From VYFG01 sp965213885 (GTDB lineage: Bacteria; Pseudomonadota; Gammaproteobacteria; Arenicellales; Poriferihabitantaceae), in assembly GCA_965213885.1 (NCBI GenBank), contig OZ243919.1:2294001-2358000 (forward strand): DNA of 64,000 nucleotides. The letters run 5' to 3'. The notes beneath the pieces were generated by a model, which did no database searches, was not told the origin of the DNA, and was given only the letters and a program-made list of their open reading frames with translations. Every line of letters starts with the position of its first letter. Position 1 is the stretch's first letter. A program made the translations under genes and the position numbers. Shown here in pieces: positions 45,918-54,319 of this stretch.

Positions 45918-46352
45918 TCATTGGTCGTGGGGGCGGTTTCTGGAGGCCTGGGCTTGCTTGATCTTTTCTGGCCAGGTAGACCGGATGTAGGAGAGAATGT
46001 CCCAGATCCCGTCATCGCCCAGGACATCCCCGAATCCGGGCATGGCGCTCTTGAACCCGGCCAATCCGCGTGCCTCCATCAGGGCCTTACCACCATACTT
46101 GGTGTAGAGAAACAACAGGATGTTGTCGTGGTGCCAGGTATGGCCGGTCGCATCGTGGGGCGGCGCCGGTACGAATCCATCCTTGCCGGTCTGCTGCCAG
46201 TTTGGCTGTCCTTCCAACGCGAAGCCATGACATGAAGCGCAGTGTTCCTGGTAGAGGATCCGCCCGTTCCCGTGGTTGCGGTTCTCCAGCTCATGACCGG
46301 CGAGTACGGCGCCGGGAGACAGGAATGCCAGGACAAACACAAGATGTTTCAT
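45918..46352 (-). CDS. Periplasmic class I cytochrome c
   Basis: The 144-residue protein has a signal peptide (MKHLVFVLAFLSPGAVLAG) and one haem motif, C38-A-S-C41-H42. Met104 in FKSAMPGFGDVL is the likely axial ligand. It follows copD by 11 bp on the same strand, so it is probably co-transcribed with the copper genes. Similar cytochromes accompany copCD in other proteobacteria. Its redox partner is unknown. Confidence 0.88.
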   Translation of the reverse strand: MKHLVFVLAFLSPGAVLAGHELENRNHGNGRILYQEHCASCHGFALEGQPNWQQTGKDGFVPAPPHDATGHTWHHDNILLFLYTKYGGKALMEARGLAGFKSAMPGFGDVLGDDGIWDILSYIRSTWPEKIKQAQASRNRPHDQ

Positions 46353-46363
46353 GACATCCGATT

Positions 46364-47233
46364 CTAGGGAATTGCCGCAACGGTTGTCAGCACTGCAGTC
46401 GCCGCGAGGATGCAACAGACCGCGCCCCATTCTACGGCAATGGATCTTCGCAGACCCGCTGCCGCAACCCGGTCGCCCTTGCTCATTCCTGGAATGAAGT
46501 GCAGCTTGTTGACCGCTGCGGCTCCCAGCAGGACCCCAAGCGCGCCGACCTTGGAGAGCAACGCAAGGCCGTAGCCTGTCGACACCAGGGCAGAGAGGCT
46601 GCCGAGCAGATTCCATGCCATGACAATCCCGGCGACGATGAGCAGCGGCACTGCATAGATTGCGACACGCCCGAAATGGTGTCCCAGCTCGGCTGCCCGG
46701 GGCAGGCTGCCACGATTTCCGGCAAGCGTCTGGAGTGGCGAGAGGATACCGATCCAGAATGCGGCAACCGCAAGATGTATCATGAGCAGGAACCCAAGCC
46801 AGAAAGGTTCTGCTTCCTGGATGTGCCCGGCCTGGCCAAAGGACCACAGCGCCAGTCCGCCGCCACCGGCTGATACAAACAGGCCGATACCAGGAACGTA
46901 TACTCCGCCGATGACGAGTGATAAGCCCGCGACCTGCAAAACGAGCGCCGTCCCGGCGGGTGTTTGCCAGAGCAGGCCCAGCATATCGGGGTCCGTCATG
47001 CCGGCAGCCTCGCCTGTCAGGACCGCCGCCTTCAAGGCGAACCCGGCGACGGAAGCCAGAAGGGCAAGCAAGGCAAGTCCAAGCACTTGTCGGTTGATCG
47101 CGCCGTGCATGTGACCGGTCCTGCGGCGAAATGCCATGCGGACCAGAACGAGTCCTGCTGAACCGAGTGCCCCAAGATAGAGCAGGAACCGCGCAACGAC
47201 CGAAGCGAGCTCCCATGCATCAGGGAAGTTCAT
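46364..47233 (-). CDS. copD: Copper resistance/transport protein CopD
   Basis: The 289-residue membrane protein has about eight hydrophobic segments. It contains AAFWIGILSPLQTL, GRVAIYAVPLLIVAGIVMAW and SKVGALGVLLGAAAVNKLHF, typical of the CopD/YcnJ family that moves copper across the inner membrane. Its ATG overlaps the copC stop by 4 bp (ATGA). Confidence 0.92.
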   Translation of the reverse strand: MNFPDAWELASVVARFLLYLGALGSAGLVLVRMAFRRRTGHMHGAINRQVLGLALLALLASVAGFALKAAVLTGEAAGMTDPDMLGLLWQTPAGTALVLQVAGLSLVIGGVYVPGIGLFVSAGGGGLALWSFGQAGHIQEAEPFWLGFLLMIHLAVAAFWIGILSPLQTLAGNRGSLPRAAELGHHFGRVAIYAVPLLIVAGIVMAWNLLGSLSALVSTGYGLALLSKVGALGVLLGAAAVNKLHFIPGMSKGDRVAAAGLRRSIAVEWGAVCCILAATAVLTTVAAIP

Positions 47234-47607
47234 TCAATCCGAAACGTGAACATGTCGCGCATGACATGCCCATCGCGCGCAAGACCGCGCCATTCAATCC
47301 GGTAGATTCCACTTCCCATGTCTTTCAGCGGCACCTCGAACCGGGAAGAGAACATTTTCTGGTCCTCCAGGTCCAGGTCGACCATGGAACGATCGGCGTG
47401 AGCAGCCCGGACGCGGGTCAACCGTACCTGCCTTTCAAAGCTCAGAACAATATGGGACGGCACCTCATTGAGCACGGCACCGTTTTCCGGTGTGGTTCCA
47501 CCGACGGGCGTATGCGCGAACGAGACCGCTACTGCCAGGGCAAGCAATCCGGCCAGCACGAGCAGCTTCCCGCGGCAGGGAACAAAGTTGCGCCGACGAG
47601 AAGACAT
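47230..47607 (-). CDS. copC: Copper-binding periplasmic protein CopC
   Basis: From ATG 47607 (MSSRRRNFVPCRGKLLVLAG) the product has about 125 residues. The signal peptide ends at SFA, leaving His at the mature N-terminus (HTPVGGTTPENGAVLNEVPS). With ARDGHVMRD near the end this matches the CopC Cu(II) site. An earlier in-frame GTG or ATG is possible, but 47607 overlaps an upstream ORF stop as TGATG. Confidence 0.9.
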   Translation of the reverse strand: MSSRRRNFVPCRGKLLVLAGLLALAVAVSFAHTPVGGTTPENGAVLNEVPSHIVLSFERQVRLTRVRAAHADRSMVDLDLEDQKMFSSRFEVPLKDMGSGIYRIEWRGLARDGHVMRDMFTFRIE

Positions 47608-47804
47608 CAGGATCGCCGGACTGCCGGCCACTGATCGCACAGTGGGGCCAGGGTGTCGGCATCCCCGATGTTGTCGAGAATCACGGCAGCGACCCGCACA
47701 AGCGGCCGAAGGAGAGTGGGCTCCCGCCCCGTCTTCTCGGCTTCCTCCCTCGGCAGGGACAGTCGATCATAATGATTAGGAGGGAAAACTGCCAGAGAGA
47801 TCAT
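47607..47804 (-). CDS. Possible small protein coupled to copC (65 aa)
   Basis: A frame starting MISLAVFPPNHYDRLSLPRE ends at a TGA that shares one base with the copC ATG, the coupling arrangement seen in real operons. A longer form could start at 47828. Composition is credible (LVRVAAVILDNIGDADTLAP), but I recognise no family. Confidence 0.4.
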   Translation of the reverse strand: MISLAVFPPNHYDRLSLPREEAEKTGREPTLLRPLVRVAAVILDNIGDADTLAPLCDQWPAVRRS

Positions 47805-48105
47805 GCCATGATCGGCACGCCCGATCAATTGAGGTCGGACTGCTTAATGCAAAGGCGAATTTCCCGCGTATGCAGGCAGGCACCCCCTGAAAGGGCCGGC
47901 ATTGCCTGATCAGGCTCCGCCCACCTCTGATTGCAGTGACATCGGGATGTTCAGATCCTCCCGAACACATTCCCTCCATGGCCCGCCCCGGGTGCGGGCC
48001 GCAACACCTTCTGTGCGGTCGGGGAACCATGGGTGACAGGGCGGGCGCGGGATGCGGCGCCGGCACCCCGCGCCGGACTCCGGGGTGGGACAGGGACGAC
48101 CGGGC

Positions 48106-49446
48106 TCAGGAATCCTGCAGGTAGCTTTCCATGGAATCGTCCATGGCTTCCATCCACGGGGTATGGTGAACCGGAGACTGGCTGCCGGTAATCAGGGACC
48201 TGTACGCATTGTTCCGGAACTCCATGATGTTCTCATGCTTGTGGTGCTCCCACTCCATGAACGTCTTGTTGACCCCTTCAATGTCAAAACTCGGATAGTC
48301 CGTCTGGTCGATGAGCGCCTGGGTGTAATCCCCCTGGAACCAGATCATCTGCTCGTCGTCCTCGAGCGTTTCCTCCCGGGCCCGCCATGCGGCGCTGTCC
48401 CTCTGCATTTCCTCCTTTGACGGCAGCTGGATGCGCCCCATGATGACGTCCCTTGCATACCAGGCCTGGGCATCAAACATGTTGAAGGTGTAGAACTGGT
48501 CCTGCATGCCGATGTAGAACACTTTCGGGTTGTCCTCCCAGACCACGCCCTGGTAGAGGTCGAGCGGCCAGAGTCTGTTCGTGGTCTCCAGGCGCAGGCT
48601 GTTCTCCATGAAAGGGAAATGGTGCAGGTAGCCGGTGCAAAGGATGATGGCGTCCACTTCCCTGGAGGTCCCGTCCTTGAAGGTCACCGTCTTGCGGTTG
48701 ACATTGGTCAGCAGGGGCACTTCGCTGAAGCTGTCCGGCCAGTGAAAATGGGTGGGAGAAGTGCGGTGGCTGATGGTGACGGACTTGCAGCCGTACTTGT
48801 GGCACTGGGAAGCGATGTCCTCCGCCGAATAGCTGGTGCCGACGATCAGTATATCCTCGCCGATGAATTCCCGGGCATCACGGAAGTCGTGTGCATGCAG
48901 CACCCGACCGTTGAAGGTTGCCATGCCGTCGAACTGGGGCACGTTCGGTATGGAGAAATGGCCAGTTGCCACGACCACGTAATCGAACTCCTCGGTGATC
49001 CATTCACCGTTGTTCAGGTCGCGCACCGTCACGCTGAACATGTCGGTCTCGTCGGAATAGGTCACATTGTGGGCCGCGTGGTTGAACCTGCAGAACTTTC
49101 GCACGCCGGATTTCTCGACCCGCCCCTTGATGTAGTCCGCCAGTACGGCACGCGGCGGATAGGACGCGATGAGCTTGCCGAAATGCTCCTCGAAGGTGTA
49201 ATCGGCAAATTCCAGGCACTCTTTGGGTCCGTTGGACCAGAGATAGCGGTACATGCTGCAGTGGACCGGCTCGCCATGCTCGTCCAGGCCCGTCCTCCAG
49301 GTATAGTTCCACAAGCCCCCCCAGTCCTCCTGCTTCTCGTAGCAGACAATCTCGGGAATCTCGGCTCCCTTGGCGGCGGCGGAAGCAAATGCTCTGAGCT
49401 GGGCCGTGCCGGAAGGGCCGGCACCTAAGATGGCAACGCGTGTCAT
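48106..49446 (-). CDS. tmm: Trimethylamine monooxygenase
   Basis: The 446-residue flavoprotein has the FAD motif GAGPSG (8-13), the FMO fingerprint FNGRVLHAHDF (178-188) and the NADPH-domain segment GTSYSAED (203-210). The sequence follows the Methylocella and roseobacter Tmm pattern closely (CSMYRYLWSNGPKECLEFAD, WEDNPKVFYIGMQDQFYTFN). It oxidises trimethylamine to TMAO with NADPH and O2. A GGAG ribosome-binding site precedes ATG 49446. A TATATT at 49500-49505 is a candidate -10. It is divergent from the histidine kinase. The hairpin CACCCCG/CGGGGTG at 48064-48087 follows the stop. Confidence 0.93.
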   Translation of the reverse strand: MTRVAILGAGPSGTAQLRAFASAAAKGAEIPEIVCYEKQEDWGGLWNYTWRTGLDEHGEPVHCSMYRYLWSNGPKECLEFADYTFEEHFGKLIASYPPRAVLADYIKGRVEKSGVRKFCRFNHAAHNVTYSDETDMFSVTVRDLNNGEWITEEFDYVVVATGHFSIPNVPQFDGMATFNGRVLHAHDFRDAREFIGEDILIVGTSYSAEDIASQCHKYGCKSVTISHRTSPTHFHWPDSFSEVPLLTNVNRKTVTFKDGTSREVDAIILCTGYLHHFPFMENSLRLETTNRLWPLDLYQGVVWEDNPKVFYIGMQDQFYTFNMFDAQAWYARDVIMGRIQLPSKEEMQRDSAAWRAREETLEDDEQMIWFQGDYTQALIDQTDYPSFDIEGVNKTFMEWEHHKHENIMEFRNNAYRSLITGSQSPVHHTPWMEAMDDSMESYLQDS

Positions 49447-49541
49447 TGTCTACTCCAGGTGATGTTGTATAGTGCGGATATTTGGTCGCTGATGATCGGA
49501 ATATACCTGTTTTGACAAGGTCACAAAACTCCAGATGAGGG

Positions 49542-49557
49542 TACCTAGTAAGGGGTA
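49542..49557. promoter_or_regulatory. TAC-N10-GTA palindrome between tmm and the kinase gene
   Basis: TACCTAGTAAGGGGTA has NarL-like heptamers TACCTAG and TACCCCT in 7-2-7 inverted arrangement. It lies upstream of the candidate tmm promoter (centre about 56 bp before the expected start) and overlaps the likely ribosome-binding site of the kinase gene, so it could activate tmm and limit the kinase. It matches two further copies at 52772 and 61296. Confidence 0.6.
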
Positions 49558-49564
49558 TGGGAGA

Positions 49565-50680
49565 ATGGTTTCCCAGGCAAATGATGCCCATGCCGTCGAC
49601 GAGCGGTTCGAGTCGGCAACCCAGGATTGCCTGCTGGAACTGGTGCACAGCAGCTCCATCCGCGCGCCCCTGACACGGCTCTGCGACACCTGCAGGGCCA
49701 TCCTTGGAGCCGACACCTGTGAAATGTACCTGTCCGGTGTGGGTGGTGCGGAGCCCGTGCTGATGGCAGCGGGCGGCCCTGCGAACAAGCGCCCCGGCCC
49801 CCTGGACACCCGTCACTGGAAAGCACTGGCGAGACTGACGACCGGGTACGAGGCGGCTGCGGAATCTCCGCGGGCGCTCCTGTTTCCCTTGCGCCATGAG
49901 CGCCTGCTGGTCGCGGCACTCAGGATCACATGGCCTGCGGCAACATCCATACCGGGCCCCGAGCTGGAACGGTTCACCCGGATGGTGCCGCTCATGGCGC
50001 GAATCATGATCAGCGTACAGCTGGCGCAGCAGCAGCGCCGCCATGATCTCTACGAGGAGCGGGCCGCGATCTCCAGGGAACTGCACGATTCCCTCGCCCA
50101 GTCACTAGCGTACCTCAAGATCCAGGCGAGCAGACTCGACCAGTCGCTGCAGAATACGTCGGAGCCCGACCCCGTGGGCTCCCCCCCGGAGGATATCCTG
50201 GGGGACCTCAGGGAAACCCTCAGGGACGCCTACAGGCAGCTGCGGGAGCTGATGACCACGTTCCGGCTGACGATGCACGGTAAATCCTTCCGGCACGCGG
50301 TGCGCGACTCCGTGGATGAATTCACTATACGCAGCAACATCGGTTTCGAGCTCGACAATGCGTGGCGCGACGACGTGCTCAGCGTGGAGGAGGAAATGCA
50401 GGTGTTGCAGATCATCCGCGAAGCCCTGTATAACATTGTCAGGCATTCCCAGGCGGACCATGCGCGCATCTCCCTCACCCACCACGGTAATGTCCATCGG
50501 CTCAACATCCAGGACAACGGCATCGGCATGAATGCCGGACACCGAAAATTGCGTAACCTCGGGCTCGTGATCATGCAGGAGCGAGCCCGCCGGCTGGACG
50601 GCGCCATGCGGATTGCCGCACCGGACGAGGGCGGCACACAGATCGAAATCACGTTCACGCCCCGTGCAATGGTGCCCTGA
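49565..50680 (+). CDS. NarX-type sensor histidine kinase, soluble
   Basis: The product has about 371 residues from ATG 49565, preceded by AAGGGG at 9 nt. An in-frame ATG at 49535 is possible. The N-terminal half looks like a GAF-type sensor (LTRLCDTCRAILGADTCEMY). A HisKA_3 dimerisation helix carries the phosphorylated His (RAAISRELHDSLAQSLAYLK, His174). The HATPase_c domain has QIIREALYNIVRHSQADHAR and NIQDNGIGM. No membrane helix is evident, so it senses a cytosolic signal. It is followed at once by its NarL-type regulator. Confidence 0.9.
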   Translation: MVSQANDAHAVDERFESATQDCLLELVHSSSIRAPLTRLCDTCRAILGADTCEMYLSGVGGAEPVLMAAGGPANKRPGPLDTRHWKALARLTTGYEAAAESPRALLFPLRHERLLVAALRITWPAATSIPGPELERFTRMVPLMARIMISVQLAQQQRRHDLYEERAAISRELHDSLAQSLAYLKIQASRLDQSLQNTSEPDPVGSPPEDILGDLRETLRDAYRQLRELMTTFRLTMHGKSFRHAVRDSVDEFTIRSNIGFELDNAWRDDVLSVEEEMQVLQIIREALYNIVRHSQADHARISLTHHGNVHRLNIQDNGIGMNAGHRKLRNLGLVIMQERARRLDGAMRIAAPDEGGTQIEITFTPRAMVP

Positions 50681-50681
50681 T

Positions 50682-51323
50682 ATGCGCGTACTGATCATTG
50701 ACGACCACCCCCTGTTCCGCAAGGGCGCCAGCCAGCTACTCGAGATGGACGCACGTTTCGAGGTGGTCGGCGAAGCGGACGACGGCGCCTCGAGTATCGC
50801 GCAAACCCGCCTGCTGGCCCCGGACCTGGTCCTTCTCGACCTCAACATGAAGCCGGATTCCGGCATCGAGGTTCTACGCCGCATCAAGCAGGAGCGGCCG
50901 GACATCATGGTCGTCATGCTGACGGTTTCCGACCAGGGAGAGGACATCGCCAAGGCCATTCAACTCGGTGCGGACGGCTACCTGCTCAAGGACATGGAGC
51001 CGGAAGACTTGCTGGCAAAGCTCGCCCAAGTATCCCAGGGGCAGATCGTGATGGACGAAACCGTCGCCAACCTGCTGGCGAACCTCCTGAAGAGCGGGGA
51101 GCATCCCCTGCTGCCTGAAGACGCCAACCTCACGGAACGGGAAACAGAGACCCTGGCGCTTCTGGCCGAGGGCCTGAACAACAAGCGGATCGCCCGCCGT
51201 CTCAATATTTCCGACGGCACCGTCAAGGTGCACATCAAGAACATCCTGCGCAAGCTGAAAGTCCGCTCACGCCTCGAGGCGGCCATCTGGGCCATCAACA
51301 ACGGCTTTGCCGAAGGCCGCTGA
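50682..51323 (+). CDS. NarL/FixJ-family response regulator
   Basis: The 213-residue protein has a receiver domain with Asp7, Asp8, phospho-acceptor Asp53 (LVLLDLNM), Thr81 and Lys103. It ends in a LuxR-type HTH (LTERETETLALLAEGLNNKR then SDGTVKVHIKNILRKLKV). ATG 50682 lies 1 bp after the kinase stop. It is the best candidate for binding the three TAC-N10-GTA palindromes found in this locus. Confidence 0.95.
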   Translation: MRVLIIDDHPLFRKGASQLLEMDARFEVVGEADDGASSIAQTRLLAPDLVLLDLNMKPDSGIEVLRRIKQERPDIMVVMLTVSDQGEDIAKAIQLGADGYLLKDMEPEDLLAKLAQVSQGQIVMDETVANLLANLLKSGEHPLLPEDANLTERETETLALLAEGLNNKRIARRLNISDGTVKVHIKNILRKLKVRSRLEAAIWAINNGFAEGR

Positions 51324-51354
51324 ACCCACCAACCCGACGGAACAGGAATCGGAC

Positions 51355-52695
51355 ATGGTGCGCATCGCTCCCTTGAACCTCTCGAAGACCGGGGATTCCA
51401 CGACGGGCCGGGAATCCAGCGAGGAGAACCGGCTGCTGCACTCACTGCCGGCGATAGTGCTGCAATGCAGCCAGGAGGGCAGGATCCTGTTCGTCAGCGA
51501 CAACTGGATTGACCTGACCGGCTGCGCGGCGGCAGAAAGCGCCCACCGGGACCTCCTTGACTTCATCCTCCCGGAGGACCACAGCCTCCTGCGGGAGCAT
51601 TTCACGGGCCCGCTTCCCCAGGGCCCGGTGAACATGACCCTGCGCTATCTCAGTCGCGAAGGCCATTCCGGGTGGATCCAGCTGAACCTGCATGAAACCG
51701 TGCTGGCCGACGGCAGCGGCGGCTACATCGGACTGGTGACGGACATTACCGACCAGGTGGGCCGGGAAGCGTCACTCCTGGCCCAGCACCGAACCCTGAG
51801 CGGCATACTGGACGATCTGCCTGGCATGGTGTTCCGCTGCCGGAATGATCCCGACTGGACGATGGAGTATGTCAGCCGCGGCAGCGTCGCACTCACCGGA
51901 TACCGCCCGGGGGAGATCATCAACAACAGGCGCCTGTCCTACGGCAGCCTGATCGTACCCGATGACCGGGAAAAGGTGTGGAACGCGGTGCAGATGGCGA
52001 TTCATGAACAGCGCGGCTATGACCTGGACTATCGTATTGAGGCCGAAGGCGGCGATATCCGCCATGTCTGGGAACGGGGCAAGGGCATCTATTCCGCCAG
52101 CAACGATCTGCTGGGCCTGGAGGGATTCATCACGGACATCACCCGGTACCGCCAGCGATTCCGGCCGCTCAGGGAAACAGACCTGTACCTGGACGATGGC
52201 GTCAGCCTGACCAGGCCGCTGTTGTCGGACCGGGTCCGGCACCGCCTCAGCCGTCTCGAGCAGGATCTCCGCAATGGCGCCCCCCAACCCGGATTCGGCC
52301 TGGTGTGCATCTACTTTGACAACCTGGGCATCCATTTGGCGGAGGCCGGCGACGGCGTCCACGCGAGCATGCTCAGTGCGCTGGTAACCCGCGCGCTCTC
52401 CCTGTGCACGCCGGCCGACAGCCTGCACATCGACGTCACCGGACAGATACTGCTGCTTCTGGACGCCGCGCCGGACAGGGAATTCATGGCGCGGTTCGCA
52501 AACCGCCTGCAGGAGCTGTTTTTCGATCCCGTGGAAATCGATGAACTGCAGATACTGCTCACGCTGAGCATCGGCACCTTATGGTGCGAATCCCGGGAGA
52601 ACGCAGACTCGCTGATGGCATATTCCGAGGAATGCATGCGCCGGGTCCACGAGACCGGCGGCAATGGCTGGCGGGTATCGGTCGTGGGCGGCTAG
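51355..52695 (+). CDS. PAS-PAS protein with degenerate GGDEF domain
   Basis: The product has 446 residues from ATG 51355, preceded by AGGAA. PAS 1 lies at about residues 27-135 (AIVLQCSQEGRILFVSDNWI ... YIGLVTDITDQV) and PAS 2 at about 140-270 (GMVFRCRNDPDWTMEYVSRG ... DITRYRQRF). The C-terminal part has the GGDEF fold pattern (LVCIYFDNLGIHLAEAGDGV), but VTGQILLLLD replaces the GG[DE]EF signature. It should neither make c-di-GMP nor have a normal inhibitory site. A TTG start at 51307 would overlap the regulator gene. It probably acts as a signal input to the two-component system. Confidence 0.85.
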   Translation: MVRIAPLNLSKTGDSTTGRESSEENRLLHSLPAIVLQCSQEGRILFVSDNWIDLTGCAAAESAHRDLLDFILPEDHSLLREHFTGPLPQGPVNMTLRYLSREGHSGWIQLNLHETVLADGSGGYIGLVTDITDQVGREASLLAQHRTLSGILDDLPGMVFRCRNDPDWTMEYVSRGSVALTGYRPGEIINNRRLSYGSLIVPDDREKVWNAVQMAIHEQRGYDLDYRIEAEGGDIRHVWERGKGIYSASNDLLGLEGFITDITRYRQRFRPLRETDLYLDDGVSLTRPLLSDRVRHRLSRLEQDLRNGAPQPGFGLVCIYFDNLGIHLAEAGDGVHASMLSALVTRALSLCTPADSLHIDVTGQILLLLDAAPDREFMARFANRLQELFFDPVEIDELQILLTLSIGTLWCESRENADSLMAYSEECMRRVHETGGNGWRVSVVGG

Positions 52696-52771
52696 GAGCC
52701 GGGCAGACCCCGGGGAAAATACCCTGCGGGATTCTCCCGCGGGCCGGCAATCCGGGACCTCATCGGGCGAA

Positions 52772-52787
52772 TACGACTTTTTAGGTA
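52772..52787. promoter_or_regulatory. TAC-N10-GTA palindrome upstream of the ABC transporter operon
   Basis: TACGACTTTTTAGGTA is the second copy of the proposed operator, in the 261-bp gap between the PAS gene and the substrate-binding protein gene (52696-52956). One half-site, TACCTAA, is close to the TACCTAG half-site near tmm. I could not identify a convincing -10 at a fixed distance from it. Confidence 0.55.
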
Positions 52788-52956
52788 TATCCTATGCACT
52801 ATTGCCCGCCCACACCGGGCGTTTCACCATGAGCGAGGCTGGAAAAATTCGAATTTTTCCGGTAATCCAGATACTATCCATATAAATCTGAATAGGAACG
52901 GCGGCGCTTGCTGCCGGCCATGGCCCATAACCCGATACACCAATGAGGTAAATCCA

Positions 52957-54240
52957 ATGACGGTTTCCAGAATACCACGATCCGAACGACGGAGGTTTCT
53001 CAAACAGGCTGCGGCCGGTGCAGCCACCGTGACCACCGCGGGCCTGCTTCCCTCCGTGGCGTTTTCCGCCAACAAGACTCTCACCGTCGGCATGAACATA
53101 CCCATGACCGGTGACTACGCGCCCTGGGGGCTACCGGGGCTGTACGGTTGCGAAATCATTGCCGACAACATCAATGCCGCCGGCGGAGTCACCATCGGCG
53201 GGGAGACATACGACATCAACGTAGCCTCCTACGACCACGCCTATGACACGGAAAAGGCGATCCAGGGATTCAAGAAGCTGGTGCTCGAGGACGACGCCAA
53301 GATGGTGATGATGCTGGGAGGCTCCACCGTGGCCGCGGTACTGCCCTGGGGGACACGCAAGAAGGTGCTCACCACCACATTGCTGCCGAGCGACATCACG
53401 CCGGACTCGGAATACCTTGTCGCCACCTGCGAATCCCATCCGCTGTACAACGTCACCGGCGTCGTATGGATGGCCAGGGAGTTTCCGGATGTCAAGACCG
53501 CGGCCATCGTGACCAACAACGACGCCGAGTACGGCCTGCAGTCCGCCGCCACCTACAAGGCAGCCTTCGAGGTTGCCGGCATCGAGGTGGTGGACACCAA
53601 TCTGCACGGCTTCGACGTCACGGACTTCGCGCCCATCATCAGTTCCCTGTTGGCGAAAAACCCGGACGTGGTCTGCATGGCAACGAGCTTCTATGTCACG
53701 CCCATCATGGAACAACTCTACCACCAGGGCTACAAGGGCAAGATCATTTCCTGCACTCTGGACTATTACGAGGAAATCATCGCCAAGACCAGCGAGGAAT
53801 TCGTCAACGGCACCATCTACCAGTTCCCGGATTTCGACGACCCGAAACTCACGGAATCCGGCATCACCTTTCCGGACCCGGGTGGCTTCGACGCCGCCTT
53901 CCGCAAGGACCATCCCAACGACTGGTCCGCGGTGGCCTGGGAATATCCCGCAATCCTGCTGAACTGGATCGAGAACGCCAAGGCAGCGGGCAGCGTGGAG
54001 TCCGAGGAGGTCATGGCCTCCATGAAGGGCAACAAGCAGGAATTCGTGTTCGGTGGCGGCGACTGGTGGGGCAGCCAGCTCTGGGGCCTCGACAATGCCC
54101 TCGTGGGTCGTTGGCCGGTGGTCGTGATCGAAAACGGCAAGGCCCGCATCCAGGAGTACGGCAACGTGGCCGGATGGCTGACGGACAACAAGGAGGTGCT
54201 GGTGAAGCACATGAAGGAATTGGGACTGCGAACCGTCTGA
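52957..54240 (+). CDS. Tat-exported substrate-binding protein of a Liv-type ABC transporter
   Basis: The 427-residue protein opens with a twin-arginine signal (SERRRFLKQAAAGAATV, cleavage near AFSA). It is followed by a type I periplasmic binding fold of the LivK/AmiC family (TLTVGMNIPMTGDYAPWGLP, INAAGGVTIGG). A GAGG ribosome-binding site precedes the ATG. Family members bind branched amino acids, amides or urea. The ligand here is unknown, and the gene context suggests a methylated amine. Tat export of LivK-type proteins is seen in urea/amide systems. Confidence 0.92.
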   Translation: MTVSRIPRSERRRFLKQAAAGAATVTTAGLLPSVAFSANKTLTVGMNIPMTGDYAPWGLPGLYGCEIIADNINAAGGVTIGGETYDINVASYDHAYDTEKAIQGFKKLVLEDDAKMVMMLGGSTVAAVLPWGTRKKVLTTTLLPSDITPDSEYLVATCESHPLYNVTGVVWMAREFPDVKTAAIVTNNDAEYGLQSAATYKAAFEVAGIEVVDTNLHGFDVTDFAPIISSLLAKNPDVVCMATSFYVTPIMEQLYHQGYKGKIISCTLDYYEEIIAKTSEEFVNGTIYQFPDFDDPKLTESGITFPDPGGFDAAFRKDHPNDWSAVAWEYPAILLNWIENAKAAGSVESEEVMASMKGNKQEFVFGGGDWWGSQLWGLDNALVGRWPVVVIENGKARIQEYGNVAGWLTDNKEVLVKHMKELGLRTV

Positions 54241-54257
54241 CCCACATGACGGAACCA

Positions 54258-54288
54258 GGGGAGAACCCGGTGTTCTCCCCTTTTTTTT
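54258..54288 (+). terminator. Intrinsic terminator between binding-protein and permease genes
   Basis: GGGGAGAAC (54258-54266) pairs perfectly with GTTCTCCCC (54272-54280) around CCGGT, followed by eight T. It lies 17 bp after the binding-protein stop and 32 bp before livH. Partial termination would give the excess of binding protein over membrane subunits common in ABC operons. Confidence 0.88.
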
Positions 54289-54319
54289 ACCACGCCGCAG
54301 CACGTTCGGTCTCCCGAGC

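Noticed and set aside
49535..49564. Upstream ATG (49535) as the kinase start
   Set aside because: It has a poorer ribosome-binding site and would place the palindromic operator inside the coding region. ATG 49565 has AAGGGG at 9 nt. Not fully excluded.
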